The notes under the pieces were generated by a model. It saw nothing but the letters and a program-made list of their open reading frames with translations. It made no database searches and was not told the DNA's origin. DNA of 64,000 nt, taken from assembly GCF_023541015.1 (NCBI RefSeq), contig NZ_JALNPR010000001.1, positions 372,001 through 436,000 of the forward strand. The letters are read 5' to 3'. Positions 8,796 through 17,435 of this stretch are shown here, piece after piece. Both the position numbers and the translations under genes were made by a program. This stretch comes from Marivivens donghaensis. GTDB taxonomy: Bacteria > Pseudomonadota > Alphaproteobacteria > Rhodobacterales > Rhodobacteraceae. Position 1 is the stretch's first letter; each line of letters starts with the position of its first letter.

Positions 8796-9674
8796 TTAAA
8801 GCGGCTTTACGCCTTCGCGTTGCAGTCTGTCGCGCAACACTTTGATTTCAATATCCATATCGCTGCGATCGTCGGTCAGCATCTTGTCGGTGCGAGCCGC
8901 AAAATTCTGTTCGAGGTCGATGAGCAACTGTTCGTAATCTGCGCGGGCGCTCTGATCGCCCGTTCTCTTGTAAAGGTCTGCAAACTTGGCCGAAGCATCG
9001 CGTGCTCCCATCAGATAGACGCCCAGATATTTGCGGGCACCTGTGAGGTCGCGGGGGTCTTCTTCGACGGTGCGGATCATGCGGCGGGCGATAGATTGGA
9101 ATGTCGCAATCCGACCGTCCAAGGCACGATCCTTAAGCGTGGAAATGTGGTCAGCCATCGCGGCGAGGTAATCTTCGGCGTCATCTACGACACGGGCGAC
9201 GCGATCCTGCTGGAAGTCATCAATGCCTTCCATACGTTTGTTTTTAAGCGGATCGAGGCCAAAAGCGACGAGGTAGAGCGCTGTCGCCACGATCCCAAAG
9301 GCAGGTGCGGCCAGGACAGGCGATCCGCTGCGGATCGACGCCAAGGCCACCGCGACCCCGATCAGAACCGACCCGATAATTTTACGAGGTAGAGCAGGGC
9401 GGCGGGCAATGGCGCGGGCGTTATAAGCGGCCTCCGCGCGGAGCCCTTCACGGGTGAGCCACGCGCCGAGCAACATGAGAGCGGCAGCCGAGAGGCCTAC
9501 GATCATCAAGGTCGCCCCTTCGCGGATCGACACAAAACCGAGCATGGCCGCAGGGATAAAGAGAACATTCGCACGCGCACCCGCCGCGTCTTTGACCCGA
9601 TGATCAGGGGCTGCGGGGGCAGAGGGGGACTGTTGCGATTGTGGGCTGTTTTTGCCGCCGTATTTCTGCGCCAT
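8796..9674 (-). CDS. XpaC-like membrane protein (5-bromo-4-chloroindolyl phosphate hydrolysis family)
   Basis: A 292-residue protein with a polar Gln/Ser/Ala-rich N terminus, two hydrophobic hairpins at roughly 40-80 and 98-140, and a cytosolic helical domain of about 150 residues (DDFQQDRVARVVDDAEDY and on). This matches the XpaC family, named for an indicator-hydrolysis phenotype and usually found beside telA. The ATG at 9674 is chosen because GGAGG lies six bases upstream. It overlaps the stop of a 28-residue membrane peptide gene as TGATG. The real function is unknown. Confidence 0.82.
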   Translation of the reverse strand: MAQKYGGKNSPQSQQSPSAPAAPDHRVKDAAGARANVLFIPAAMLGFVSIREGATLMIVGLSAAALMLLGAWLTREGLRAEAAYNARAIARRPALPRKIIGSVLIGVAVALASIRSGSPVLAAPAFGIVATALYLVAFGLDPLKNKRMEGIDDFQQDRVARVVDDAEDYLAAMADHISTLKDRALDGRIATFQSIARRMIRTVEEDPRDLTGARKYLGVYLMGARDASAKFADLYKRTGDQSARADYEQLLIDLEQNFAARTDKMLTDDRSDMDIEIKVLRDRLQREGVKPL

Positions 9675-9760
9675 CACAGACCTCCGATCCAGCCAAAGGT
9701 TGTGCCGAAGAGCAGCATGATCAAAAGCGCGAACGCGATGTTCTTAACAGATTTGGGCAT
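9674..9760 (-). CDS. 28-residue single-span membrane peptide
   Basis: A short frame starts at 9760 with a good ribosome site (GGAAGG five bases upstream) and ends at TGA 9674-9676, sharing a base with the XpaC-like ATG. The peptide starts MPKSVKN, has a hydrophobic core of about 16 residues (IAFALLIMLLFGTTFG) and ends WIGGL: a short basic cytosolic end and one membrane helix. The ribosome site, the span and the TGATG coupling to a membrane gene argue that it is a true first gene of the operon. No family recognised. Confidence 0.65.
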   Translation of the reverse strand: MPKSVKNIAFALLIMLLFGTTFGWIGGL

Positions 9761-9893
9761 CAAAACCTTCCACACGTAATCAGGAGGTTTAGCCCCTTAA
9801 CGCAACATCCGCATGACGCTGCGCCTGTGGTAGCCCCCAAGTTCCCAATACGTAACATGGACCCTGCAACTGTCGGTAGCAAGGCCTTGAATG

Positions 9894-10700
9894 TTATGGT
9901 TTGCGTGGCGGACGTGGTTTGCGGTTGCGCACGGGTTTTGGTTTCGGCGTCTCGGTCGGGTTTTGGTCGTTGTCCCAGCCCATCTGATCCCGAAGAACGC
10001 GGCGTTTGACTTCTTCGACTTCGCCGGCTTTGAGGTTGCCCAATTGGAACGGACCGTAGGAGACGCGGAGCAGGCGGTTCACGGTGGCGTTGACGGCCAT
10101 CATCGCCTTACGGATTTCGCGGTTTTTGCCTTCGCGTAGCGCGATGGTGTACCACGCGTTCGCGCCTTGCTGACGGTCAAAGCCCACTTCCATTGGCGCG
10201 TATTTCACGCCGTCCACGGTGATACCACGGCGCAGCGCGTCGATGTCGATTTTCGACCCATCGCCTTTGACGCGGACGCGGTAGCGGCGCAGCCAGCCCG
10301 TGGCGGGCAATTCCAGCTTGCGTTTCAGTTCCCCGTCGTTGGTCAGAAGAAGCAATCCTTCGGAGTTCAAGTCGAGGCGTCCCACGCTCATCACGCGCGG
10401 CATGTCTTCGGGGAGCGCACCAAAGACCGTATCGCGGCCTTTCTCATCACGTTCTGTCGTCACAAGACCAGCGGGCTTGTGATAGAGCCACAGACGCGCG
10501 GGTTCGGGTTCCGACACGGGTTTGCCGTCCACGATGATGCGGTCACTACTGCTCACGTTTAGGGCGGGGCTGTCGATGACGACCCCGTTCACCTTTACGC
10601 GGCCTTCCGCGATCATACGTTCGGCTTCGCGTCGGGATGCGACGCCTGCGCGAGAAAGAACTTTGGCGATGCGGTCGCCGTCCGGTGTTTGCGTGCTCAT
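9894..10700 (-). CDS. rluB: Large-subunit rRNA pseudouridine synthase, RluB type
   Basis: It isomerises uridine to pseudouridine in 23S rRNA (position 2605 in E. coli numbering). The 268-residue protein has an N-terminal S4 RNA-binding domain (IAKVLSRAGVASRREAERMI, 11-30) and the RsuA-family catalytic motif GRLDLNSEGLLLLTNDGEL with Asp110. It ends in a basic, Pro-rich tail (ETPKPKPVRNRKPRPPRKP), common in alphaproteobacterial copies. The start at 10700 is chosen because the family begins just before the S4 domain. A longer frame to 10736 lacks support. The Shine-Dalgarno is weak. Confidence 0.88.
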   Translation of the reverse strand: MSTQTPDGDRIAKVLSRAGVASRREAERMIAEGRVKVNGVVIDSPALNVSSSDRIIVDGKPVSEPEPARLWLYHKPAGLVTTERDEKGRDTVFGALPEDMPRVMSVGRLDLNSEGLLLLTNDGELKRKLELPATGWLRRYRVRVKGDGSKIDIDALRRGITVDGVKYAPMEVGFDRQQGANAWYTIALREGKNREIRKAMMAVNATVNRLLRVSYGPFQLGNLKAGEVEEVKRRVLRDQMGWDNDQNPTETPKPKPVRNRKPRPPRKP

Positions 10701-10774
10701 ACCTGTCCCATAGCGCCTAAGCGGGCTGCGGCGCAATCATCCCTGAAGGGCAGGTACGAAAATACTGATCGGGC

Positions 10775-10828
10775 AAGGGGGGCGCCGCCCCCCTTAGACC
10801 CCCCGGGATATTTGCGGCACAAAGGCAG
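10775..10828. repeat. Dispersed intergenic repeat, copy 1
   Basis: A strong stem (AAGGGGGGC at 10775-10783 with GCCCCCCTT at 10787-10795) is followed by a 28-bp core, CCCCGGGATATTTG plus CG plus GCACAAAGGCAG, at 10801-10828. The core recurs at 27637-27664 with two mismatches, again after a GC-rich hairpin. It lies between the divergent rluB and tadA. Such hairpin-plus-core elements occur between genes in many Rhodobacteraceae. Their role is unclear. Confidence 0.75.
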
Positions 10829-10867
10829 GGGGCTTGCGCATTGGGCTGTGGCGGCACAAAAGAAGGA

Positions 10868-11317
10868 ATGACATTCACGAGCTACATGGATCAGGCGCTA
10901 GACGAGGCGCGATTGGCCGCCACGCGCGGTGAGGTTCCCGTGGGCGCGGTAATTGTTGCACCTGATGGATCGGTCGTGGCGCGGGCGGGGAATAGGACGC
11001 GTGAATTGTCGGACCCCACGGCCCATGCGGAAACGCTGGCGATCCGCGAGGCATGTGCCGCATTGGGGAGCGAGCGTTTGGTGGGGCATGACCTCTACGT
11101 CACGTTAGAGCCGTGCCCGATGTGTGCGGCGGTCATTTCTTTTGCGCGGATCGGGCGGCTTTATTATGGGGCGGCGGATCCGAAATCAGGTGGTGTGGCG
11201 CAGGGGCCGCGGGTGTTTTCACATTCTCAGTGTCATCATGCGCCTGAGGTCTACGATGGCATCGCGGCGCGTGAGGCCGAAGAGATGCTCAAATCGTTTT
11301 TTGCAGCAAAGCGTTAG
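10868..11317 (+). CDS. tadA: tRNA adenosine(34) deaminase TadA
   Basis: It deaminates the wobble adenosine of tRNA-Arg(ACG) to inosine and is essential in most bacteria. The 149-residue protein has the zinc-dependent deaminase motifs HAE (His53, catalytic Glu55) and PCPMC (Cys83 and Cys86). The MTFT start at 10868 gives the usual roseobacter N terminus, but AAGGA directly abuts the ATG, which is tight. An ATG at 10886 is an alternative. The stop interlocks with the convergent AmpD-like stop over 4 bp. Confidence 0.92.
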   Translation: MTFTSYMDQALDEARLAATRGEVPVGAVIVAPDGSVVARAGNRTRELSDPTAHAETLAIREACAALGSERLVGHDLYVTLEPCPMCAAVISFARIGRLYYGAADPKSGGVAQGPRVFSHSQCHHAPEVYDGIAAREAEEMLKSFFAAKR

Positions 11318-11967
11318 GCCGCAGGGAACCGTTTCGCCAGATCGAGCGCTAGTGCCATGTCCGTTCCGTCGAGCGGTCCTGTGTGATGTTGCCTGTGGCG
11401 CAGGCGGAAAGCCGAGAGGCGCGTATCAGCAGGCACTTGTGGATAGCCGATCGTCGTCAGGAGCGCGTCGAAGGTGGCGGGGTTTACTGGGGCTGTTGGC
11501 GTGGCCGTGGCGCGAATAGCGAGACCCTGACGGGCAAGGCGGGTCCAATCGAACCGTGCACCCGGATCGATTTTGCGGCCAGGGGCGAGGTCAGAGTGGC
11601 CGATCACCCGTTCGGGCGGGATCGCCCAACGCTCCATGATACCGCTGAGCAGGGTTTCGAGCGCATCCATTTGGGCGGCGGCAAAGGGGGCCGTGCCGAT
11701 ATTGGAGAGTTCGATCCCGATGGACCGAGAGTTCACATCCGTGACGCTCCCCCATGCGCCAGCGCCTGCGTGCCATGCGCGGTCTGCCTCATCGACGAGT
11801 TGGATCACCTCGCCTTGGGTCGTGATGAGGTAGTGGGCGGAGACTTCGTATTCCGGGGAACACAGCACCCGTTCTGCCGCATCGCAATCGGCCATCGCGG
11901 TGTAGTGGATCACAACGAGGTCGGGCCGCGCGTTGTCACGTCGCGGCCCGAAATTGGGGGATGTCAC
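11314..11967 (-). CDS. N-acetylmuramoyl-L-alanine amidase, AmpD-like
   Basis: A 217-residue amidase_2 enzyme that cuts the bond between muramic acid and the stem peptide. Zinc ligands can be placed at His21 (VVIHYTA), His124 (GHSDLAPGRKIDPG) and Asp134. There is no signal peptide, so a cytosolic role in recycling anhydro-muropeptides is likely. It has a C-terminal region (about 165-217) with VPADTRLSAFRLRHR. The start is GTG at 11967, 8 bp after the upstream lipoprotein gene. The stop overlaps that of tadA. Confidence 0.85.
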   Translation of the reverse strand: MTSPNFGPRRDNARPDLVVIHYTAMADCDAAERVLCSPEYEVSAHYLITTQGEVIQLVDEADRAWHAGAGAWGSVTDVNSRSIGIELSNIGTAPFAAAQMDALETLLSGIMERWAIPPERVIGHSDLAPGRKIDPGARFDWTRLARQGLAIRATATPTAPVNPATFDALLTTIGYPQVPADTRLSAFRLRHRQHHTGPLDGTDMALALDLAKRFPAA

Positions 11968-11975
11968 CTTGCGGA

Positions 11976-12686
11976 TCAGTTGCCGCTCGAACGAGCTGCG
12001 GCGATATAGGGGGCCGGATCCCAGCCACAGGCAAAGCCGTCGCCATCAGGATCGAGCCCGCGCGGATCGCGGTCAGGGCCACCACGGGCGAGGAAGTCAC
12101 GCTGTGCCTCATCTGCGCTGGCGTATTTGGCGCAGTTGCGCAGGAACCGACCTTCGCCAGAGAGCATGAAACGGCTATACCATTCCTGACCTTTGGTGTT
12201 GGGCGCAGTGAGCGCGTATTCCACGATGTTCGGGCCAGAGGCGACACGGGTCGGCAGCGCAGTTGGCTGCACCACTTCGTATTGCGAGGCCAGAGCTGCA
12301 CGGCGCTCTGCGTCGGACTGAATGGTTTCACGGGCAGAGACGGCTTGGAAATCTTGTTCGTCCGATAGGTTTGCACCGATCAGGGTCGGGGCTGCGTTGC
12401 TCGGCGAGGCCTCAACACCTGTGCTGCGCACATAGGTGGCAGTGCCGTCACCAGAGGTTTCAGGCAGAATACCAGCAGAGATCAGCTGACCCGTCGGGAT
12501 TGCTTGGGACGTGTTGGTGGTCGACGACAGCGTTGTCGACTGCACAGGCGCACCTGTCAGCGCGTTTTCACGCTGCCAATCTAGCGGATCACCAAAACCG
12601 GGACCATTGCTGGCCGGAACGGTCTCTCCACATGCGACAAGCACCGAAAGTGCCGATCCAACCAACCACAGTTTATTCACACGCAT
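11976..12686 (-). CDS. Lipoprotein with excalibur-type calcium-binding motif
   Basis: A 236-residue secreted protein with a lipobox around LVAC (Cys19). A long Ser/Thr/Gln-rich low-complexity middle follows. The C terminus is compact, with RNCAKYASADEAQRDFLARG and then GLDPDGDGFACGWDP, an EF-hand-like DxDxDG loop with a nearby Cys as in excalibur domains. Two Cys residues flank the loop region. It sits 33 bp after gatA and 8 bp before the amidase gene on the same strand, so it is probably co-transcribed. Function unknown; cell-wall association is inferred from the amidase neighbour. Confidence 0.75.
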   Translation of the reverse strand: MRVNKLWLVGSALSVLVACGETVPASNGPGFGDPLDWQRENALTGAPVQSTTLSSTTNTSQAIPTGQLISAGILPETSGDGTATYVRSTGVEASPSNAAPTLIGANLSDEQDFQAVSARETIQSDAERRAALASQYEVVQPTALPTRVASGPNIVEYALTAPNTKGQEWYSRFMLSGEGRFLRNCAKYASADEAQRDFLARGGPDRDPRGLDPDGDGFACGWDPAPYIAAARSSGN

Positions 12687-12719
12687 ACCGTGAACCTCTA
12701 ATCCCAGATTTACCGCCGT

Positions 12720-14198
12720 TTACCACCACTTCTGTGGCTTGGCTACAAATCCAGTGGACCCTTCGAGAGAATAGGCGATGTTCAGCAGATCAGCCTCTTC
12801 CCACGGTTTGCCGATCAGCTGCAGGCCAAGCGGCAGGCCATTGGTATCCAGACCCGCAGGCACGGACACACCCGGAAGACCCGCGAGGTTCAACGTTACG
12901 GTGAACACGTCGTTGAGATACATCTGCACTGGATCAGCATCCGACACTTCGCCGATGCCAAAGGCGGGCGATGGGGTGGTCGGGGCGAGGATCGCGTCAA
13001 CGCCGCTTGCAAACACGTTTTCAAAGTCGCGCTTGATCAGGGTGCGGACCTTGCGGGCGCGGTTGTAGTAGGCGTCGTAGAAACCAGCTGAGAGCACATA
13101 GGTGCCGACCATGATGCGGCGCTGCACTTCGGCGCCAAACCCTTCAGCGCGGGTTTTCTCGTACATCTCGTTGATGCCGTCGCCAGCGCCGAGCGTGGCG
13201 CGGTGACCAAACCGCACGCCGTCATAGCGAGCGAGGTTCGACGAGGCCTCTGCAGGGGCAATCACGTAATAGGCAGGCAGCGCGTATTTGGTGTGCGGCA
13301 GGCTCACGTCAACGACCTTAGCGCCTGCGTCGCGGAGCATGTCTGCCCCTTTGTCCCAAAGACCTGCAATCTCAGCGTTCAGGCCGTCCAGACGGTATTC
13401 ACGCGGAATACCGATGGTCTTGCCTTTGATGTCGCCTGTGAGGGCGGCTTCGAAATCAGGAACGGCGATATCGGCGCTGGTGCTGTCGCGCATGTCGTGG
13501 CCCGACATGGCGGTCAGCATGATCGCGGTATCGCGGACGGTTTTGGTCATCGGGCCAGCTTGGTCCAGCGAGGACGCATAGGCGACGATGCCATAGCGCG
13601 ACACACGGCCGTAGGTTGGGCGGATACCGACGGTACCAGTGAAGGCCGCAGGCTGACGGATCGAACCACCTGTGTCAGTGCCGATCGCACCGATGCAAAG
13701 GTCAGCGGCAACAGCCGACGCCGAACCACCCGAGGACCCACCCGGTGTCAGTTGACGGTCATCGACCTTCCACGGGTTCACGGACGGGCCGTAAGCCGAA
13801 TGTTCGTTCGACGAACCCATGGCGAATTCGTCCATGTTCGTCTTGCCGAGCATAACCGCGCCGTTTTCAAACAGCTTGGTTGTGACGGTGCTGTCGTATT
13901 CGGGTTTGAAACCTTTCAGGATGTCCGACGCCGCTTGGGTGTCGACACCTTTGACGCAGAACAGGTCTTTGATCCCGAGAGGGATACCCGACAGGGCAGG
14001 GGCGTCCGCGTAACCGCGCGCATCCGCTGCTTTGGCCTGTTCCATCGCCAGTTCTGGGGTCTTGTGAACCACAGCGTTCAGAACGCCTTGGGCGTCGATG
14101 GCAGCCAGACAGGCTTCGGTCAGAGCGACAGAGGTCGTTTCGCCTTTTTTCAGCGCATCACGCGCCTCGGCGATGGTGAGTTTGTTCAGATCGGTCAT
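12720..14198 (-). CDS. gatA: Aspartyl/glutamyl-tRNA amidotransferase subunit A
   Basis: This is the glutaminase subunit of GatCAB, which converts Glu-tRNA(Gln) and/or Asp-tRNA(Asn) to the amidated forms. The 492-residue protein is of the amidase-signature family. The Ser-cisSer-Lys triad is seen as Lys77 ([10 protein letters not shown]), Ser155 (PGGSSGGSA) and Ser179 ([12 protein letters not shown]). It begins at 14198, sharing one base with the gatC stop (TAATG), which indicates coupling. gatB is not in the window. Confidence 0.96.
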   Translation of the reverse strand: MTDLNKLTIAEARDALKKGETTSVALTEACLAAIDAQGVLNAVVHKTPELAMEQAKAADARGYADAPALSGIPLGIKDLFCVKGVDTQAASDILKGFKPEYDSTVTTKLFENGAVMLGKTNMDEFAMGSSNEHSAYGPSVNPWKVDDRQLTPGGSSGGSASAVAADLCIGAIGTDTGGSIRQPAAFTGTVGIRPTYGRVSRYGIVAYASSLDQAGPMTKTVRDTAIMLTAMSGHDMRDSTSADIAVPDFEAALTGDIKGKTIGIPREYRLDGLNAEIAGLWDKGADMLRDAGAKVVDVSLPHTKYALPAYYVIAPAEASSNLARYDGVRFGHRATLGAGDGINEMYEKTRAEGFGAEVQRRIMVGTYVLSAGFYDAYYNRARKVRTLIKRDFENVFASGVDAILAPTTPSPAFGIGEVSDADPVQMYLNDVFTVTLNLAGLPGVSVPAGLDTNGLPLGLQLIGKPWEEADLLNIAYSLEGSTGFVAKPQKWW

Positions 14199-14485
14199 TA
14201 TTCCACCACCTTCGGCACAGCAAAGAACCCTTCACGCGCATCGGGCGCGTTTTTCAGCACGGCTGGCTGCTGGTTGCCATCGGTCACGACGTCGTCGCGG
14301 CGTTTCAGGCGTTGTGGCGTGACAGAGGTCATCGGTTCGATGCCGTCTACATCCACTTCTTCCAGTTGCTCGATAAAGCCGAGGATGGCGCTGAATTCTT
14401 GCGCCAGTGCGGGCAGTGCGTCTTCTTCCACCTTGATGCGGGCCAGTTTGGCCACGCGGCGGGCGGTATCCGTGTCGATCGACAT
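14198..14485 (-). CDS. gatC: Aspartyl/glutamyl-tRNA amidotransferase subunit C
   Basis: This is the small scaffold subunit that links GatA and GatB. The 95 residues show the family pattern: [20 protein letters not shown] near the N terminus, then [19 protein letters not shown] and a C-terminal belt with the RDDVVTDG and [17 protein letters not shown] segments. It is followed at once by gatA. The upstream gap to the photolyase gene (14486-14556) shows no clear terminator. Confidence 0.95.
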   Translation of the reverse strand: MSIDTDTARRVAKLARIKVEEDALPALAQEFSAILGFIEQLEEVDVDGIEPMTSVTPQRLKRRDDVVTDGNQQPAVLKNAPDAREGFFAVPKVVE

Positions 14486-14556
14486 GGGCCTCTCCGAATA
14501 TTTGGGTCGTTGTCGCGTTTAACGCCGCAGGCCAGAACCCGCAAGGCTCTCGGGGC

Positions 14557-16092
14557 TTAGAACAGGCTAAGTTGGTCAGGGTTTGCGCGTTTTGCCGTTT
14601 TTCGGCAGGTCGTTGGGCGCTTCCGACTACCTAGCTTTTGGTGCACCCCCCGCGCCACATCGCTGAACCCCATGCCGCGTTTGATCGACGTGATCTTGTC
14701 TTTGGCGGATTTGGTTGCCGACGCAAGATCGACAATCGGCATTGGGTAATCGCGGCCCAGTACAAAATCCGACCGATCTAGAAACGTTTTTTCCCACGTC
14801 AATGGGGTATGAATTGCTTCGCGTGGAAGGTGAGCCAATTCAGGAACCCATTTTCGAATAAAGCGACCCTCTGGGTCGTGCTCTTGGGACTGTTTGATGG
14901 GGTTATAGACCCGCATCGTATTGATCCCCGTAACCCCCGATTGCATCTGCAGTTGGCTGTAGTGAATCCCCGGCTCATAGTCGGTAAACAGACGCGCGAG
15001 ATGTTGTCCCGTAACCCTCCAGTCGAGCCAGAGTTGGTAGCTGGCAAAACTGACCAACATCGCCCTCATGCGAAAGGTGATCCAGCCTGTTGCCGTCAAA
15101 TTCCGCATGCAGGCATCGACAAAGGGGAAACCGGTGCGTCCTTCGGCCCAAGCTGCGAAATGGGGATGGCTGGCGTCGTGTCGGTCAAGCGCTTCGAACG
15201 CAGGATGCATACAGTGTGTCTCAATCGAGGGCTGGTCCTCGATTTTCTGGACGAAATGACACCGCCACGCGAGCCGCGATCCAAAGGCGGAGAGATTTCG
15301 ACCAAAAGACGCCGTATCAGCCGTGGTGAGTTGGTTGCGCCGTTTGCCGATGGATTGGACGACCTCGCGAACCGACATCGTACCCCACGCAAGATGCGCC
15401 GACATGCGAGAGCAATGATAGTCCGACACAAGGGGGGAAGAGATATTGCGCAAATAACCGCGTGACCTGTTTGTCAGAAATGATCTCAGGTCCGCGACGG
15501 CGGCACGACGACCGCCAATTTGTGTTCTACCGCTTAGGGGCGGACCGAACATTGGGTCGTCTTTTTTAGGCAAAGGTGATGAGTGCACATATGGTGCAGG
15601 CGCAAGGCGCTTCGGCTTTGGGATGATTTTATCGGCCATACGGCGGTTGCGGATCGCAGCCCAATCGTCGCGTGAGGCGAGTCGGCGAACTACGCCATTC
15701 GATGGCATCTCTTGCAGGGTAATCCCCTGAGAACGGCAAAAGCGGATCACGGCTCGGTCACGCCGATAGGTCCAGTCATTCCCGCTCTCCTCATGACATG
15801 AAATCCGCGCGATGCCATGTTTGGCGTGCAATTGGGCTAAGACGTCGACCGCTGATCCGATCCGAATGATCAGCGGCTGGCCGAGCACGGTGAGATGTTC
15901 GTTCAGTTCGCTCAGGCAGTCGTTGACAAAGTGCCAGTGTCGGCGAGATGCGTCGGGTTGGCGCCATAGGTCAGGCTCGACGATGTACAGCGGCACGACG
16001 GGCAAGCTAAGCTGCGATGCCGCATACAGCGGGGCGTGATCTTCGACCCGCAAGTCGCGTTTGAACCAAACGACATGAACTGCTGTTTTCAT
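14557..16092 (-). CDS. Cryptochrome/photolyase-family flavoprotein with C-terminal clamp-binding peptide
   Basis: A 511-residue FAD protein of the DNA photolyase/cryptochrome superfamily. The N-terminal antenna domain starts [16 protein letters not shown]. The FAD-binding domain holds [37 protein letters not shown] and [15 protein letters not shown]. It probably repairs UV pyrimidine dimers, but a signalling role cannot be excluded. The last residues are a basic linker ([15 protein letters not shown]) followed by DQLSLF, which matches the QLxLF pentapeptide that docks proteins on the DnaN sliding clamp. It is divergent from rnpB. Confidence 0.82.
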   Translation of the reverse strand: MKTAVHVVWFKRDLRVEDHAPLYAASQLSLPVVPLYIVEPDLWRQPDASRRHWHFVNDCLSELNEHLTVLGQPLIIRIGSAVDVLAQLHAKHGIARISCHEESGNDWTYRRDRAVIRFCRSQGITLQEMPSNGVVRRLASRDDWAAIRNRRMADKIIPKPKRLAPAPYVHSSPLPKKDDPMFGPPLSGRTQIGGRRAAVADLRSFLTNRSRGYLRNISSPLVSDYHCSRMSAHLAWGTMSVREVVQSIGKRRNQLTTADTASFGRNLSAFGSRLAWRCHFVQKIEDQPSIETHCMHPAFEALDRHDASHPHFAAWAEGRTGFPFVDACMRNLTATGWITFRMRAMLVSFASYQLWLDWRVTGQHLARLFTDYEPGIHYSQLQMQSGVTGINTMRVYNPIKQSQEHDPEGRFIRKWVPELAHLPREAIHTPLTWEKTFLDRSDFVLGRDYPMPIVDLASATKSAKDKITSIKRGMGFSDVARGVHQKLGSRKRPTTCRKTAKRANPDQLSLF

Positions 16093-16191
16093 CGCTAGAC
16101 TTCTGTTGCTTAGAGCGCAGAGCTAGTCTTTGGCGCGCGCTAAACAACCTTTCCCGTTGACCGATGGCGCAGAACCGCATAGCGACGACGC

Positions 16192-16563
16192 CGCGCGGAT
16201 GGCTGGATGACCGCGGGCCTTTGGGTCCGAGGAAAGTCCGGACACCAGAAGGCACGGTGCCGGGTAACGCCCGGCGGGGGTAACCCCAGGGAAAGCGCCA
16301 CAGAGAACAGACTACCCTGCATGCAGGGAAAAGGTGAAACGGTGGGGTAAGAGCCCACCGCGGGACTGGCAACAGGACCGGCACGGCAAGCCCCACCGGG
16401 TGCAATGCCAAATAGGGACCTCGCGCCTCTTATGGGGCAGGGACGCCTAACCCCGAGAGGTCCGGGTTGGCAGCTAGAGGCGGTCTGGTAACAGATCGTC
16501 TAGATGAATGGTCATCCAGAGGGGAAACCCTTGGACAAAATCCGGCTTATAGGCCGTCCGCGC
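16192..16563 (+). ncRNA. rnpB: RNase P RNA, type A
   Basis: Catalytic RNA of RNase P, which trims tRNA 5' ends. Hallmarks are GAGGAAAGTCCGGAC at 16229-16243, ACAGAGAACAGACTACC at 16300-16316, the AGGTGAAACGGTGGG region near 16332 and the 3' stretch GGACAAAATCCGGCTTA. The ends are set by the P1 helix: GCGCGGATGGC at 16193-16203 pairs with GCCGTCCGCGC at 16553-16563, with one G-U pair. The length of about 372 nt is normal. Ends are good to a few bases. I saw no strong terminator just after it. Confidence 0.93.
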
Positions 16564-16594
16564 ATAATCTTTACGTTTCCCATTACAATTGCGG

Positions 16595-16622
16595 TTGACT
16601 CGGGGGCGGGCGGCTGTAAAAG
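16595..16622 (+). promoter_or_regulatory. Possible promoter of rpmG
   Basis: TTGACT at 16595-16600 and TAAAAG at 16617-16622, with a 16-bp spacer, resemble sigma-70 -35 and -10 boxes. They lie about 70 bp before the rpmG start, after the rnpB 3' end. This is an eye match only. Confidence 0.4.
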
Positions 16623-16689
16623 GCGGGCTTCATACGAATTCACGCGATGTGCCGTTCTAATAACGGCCCGCGATCAGGAGAGATGAGAC

Positions 16690-16857
16690 ATGGCGAAGCC
16701 GACCACTATCAAAATCCGCCTGAACTCCACCGCGGGTACTGGCCACTTCTACGTTACTAAGAAAAACGCACGCACAATGACCGAGAAAATGGTTGTCCGT
16801 AAGTACGACCCGGTTGTTCGCAAGCACGTCGAATACAAAGAAGGTAAGATTAAGTAA
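16690..16857 (+). CDS. rpmG: 50S ribosomal protein L33
   Basis: A 55-residue ribosomal protein that begins [16 protein letters not shown] and ends VEYKEGKIK, with the typical [15 protein letters not shown] middle. It lacks the CxxC pairs of the zinc-binding form, so it is the zinc-independent type. AGGAG lies about ten bases before the ATG. It is monocistronic, framed by a possible promoter and a strong terminator. Confidence 0.97.
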   Translation: MAKPTTIKIRLNSTAGTGHFYVTKKNARTMTEKMVVRKYDPVVRKHVEYKEGKIK

Positions 16858-16889
16858 TCTTACCCTTTGTCTAATCGACATCGATTGTA

Positions 16890-16917
16890 GGCCGCGCGAC
16901 ACCAGCGCGGCCTTTTT
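16890..16917 (+). terminator. Rho-independent terminator of rpmG
   Basis: GGCCGCGC (16890-16897) pairs perfectly with GCGCGGCC (16905-16912) around a 7-base loop and is followed by TTTTT. Confidence 0.93.
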
Positions 16918-16934
16918 CGTTGTATCGTTCTATT

Positions 16935-17435
16935 ATGGGTATTGTCCGTGAATCGGTCCTATCGGACCTCGCCGCGATCACGCAGCTTTGTAATCGTAGC
17001 TTTAATCTTCTTCTGACGGACGATTATGCGCCGTCCCTTATCGAACAGGCTGTGCCCTATATGGCGAGGCCGCCCGTCGATCTGATCATCCGCGGACAGT
17101 ATTACGTTTACGAACAGGATGGTGCGATCTACGCCGCTGGCGGGTGGTCGCGTGAAGGGCCTGATACGTCAAAGATGCCCAAAGGCTATGGCACCGTCAG
17201 GATGCTTGTCGCTGATCCAGACCACGTGCGGCACGGCTGTGCCTCTGAAGTGTTCAACCAGATCATAGCGGCAAGCAGGCTTGCAGGCCTCAAGGGGCTC
17301 TACGGGCCTGCTACGCGCAACTCTGTCGGGTTCTTCCGGAACAAAGGTTTTGTTCTTTCAGGCGACGATATGCTCGACCTCAGTGGGGATGGATCGATTC
17401 TGTTTCCCGTGATTTGGCTGAAGCTTGATTTTTAG
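16935..17435 (+). CDS. GNAT-family acetyltransferase
   Basis: A 166-residue protein of the GNAT fold, which moves an acetyl group from acetyl-CoA to an amine. The N-terminal strand-helix is IVRESVLSDLAAITQLCNRSF. The CoA-binding part is GTVRMLVADPDHVRHGCASEVFNQII, a variant of the usual R/Q-x-x-G-x-G/A loop. The end has NSVGFFRNKGF. The ATG at 16935 is preferred; a frame to 16920 would start in the terminator T-run. The substrate is unknown. The stop interlocks with the hisN stop over 4 bp. Confidence 0.78.
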   Translation: MGIVRESVLSDLAAITQLCNRSFNLLLTDDYAPSLIEQAVPYMARPPVDLIIRGQYYVYEQDGAIYAAGGWSREGPDTSKMPKGYGTVRMLVADPDHVRHGCASEVFNQIIAASRLAGLKGLYGPATRNSVGFFRNKGFVLSGDDMLDLSGDGSILFPVIWLKLDF

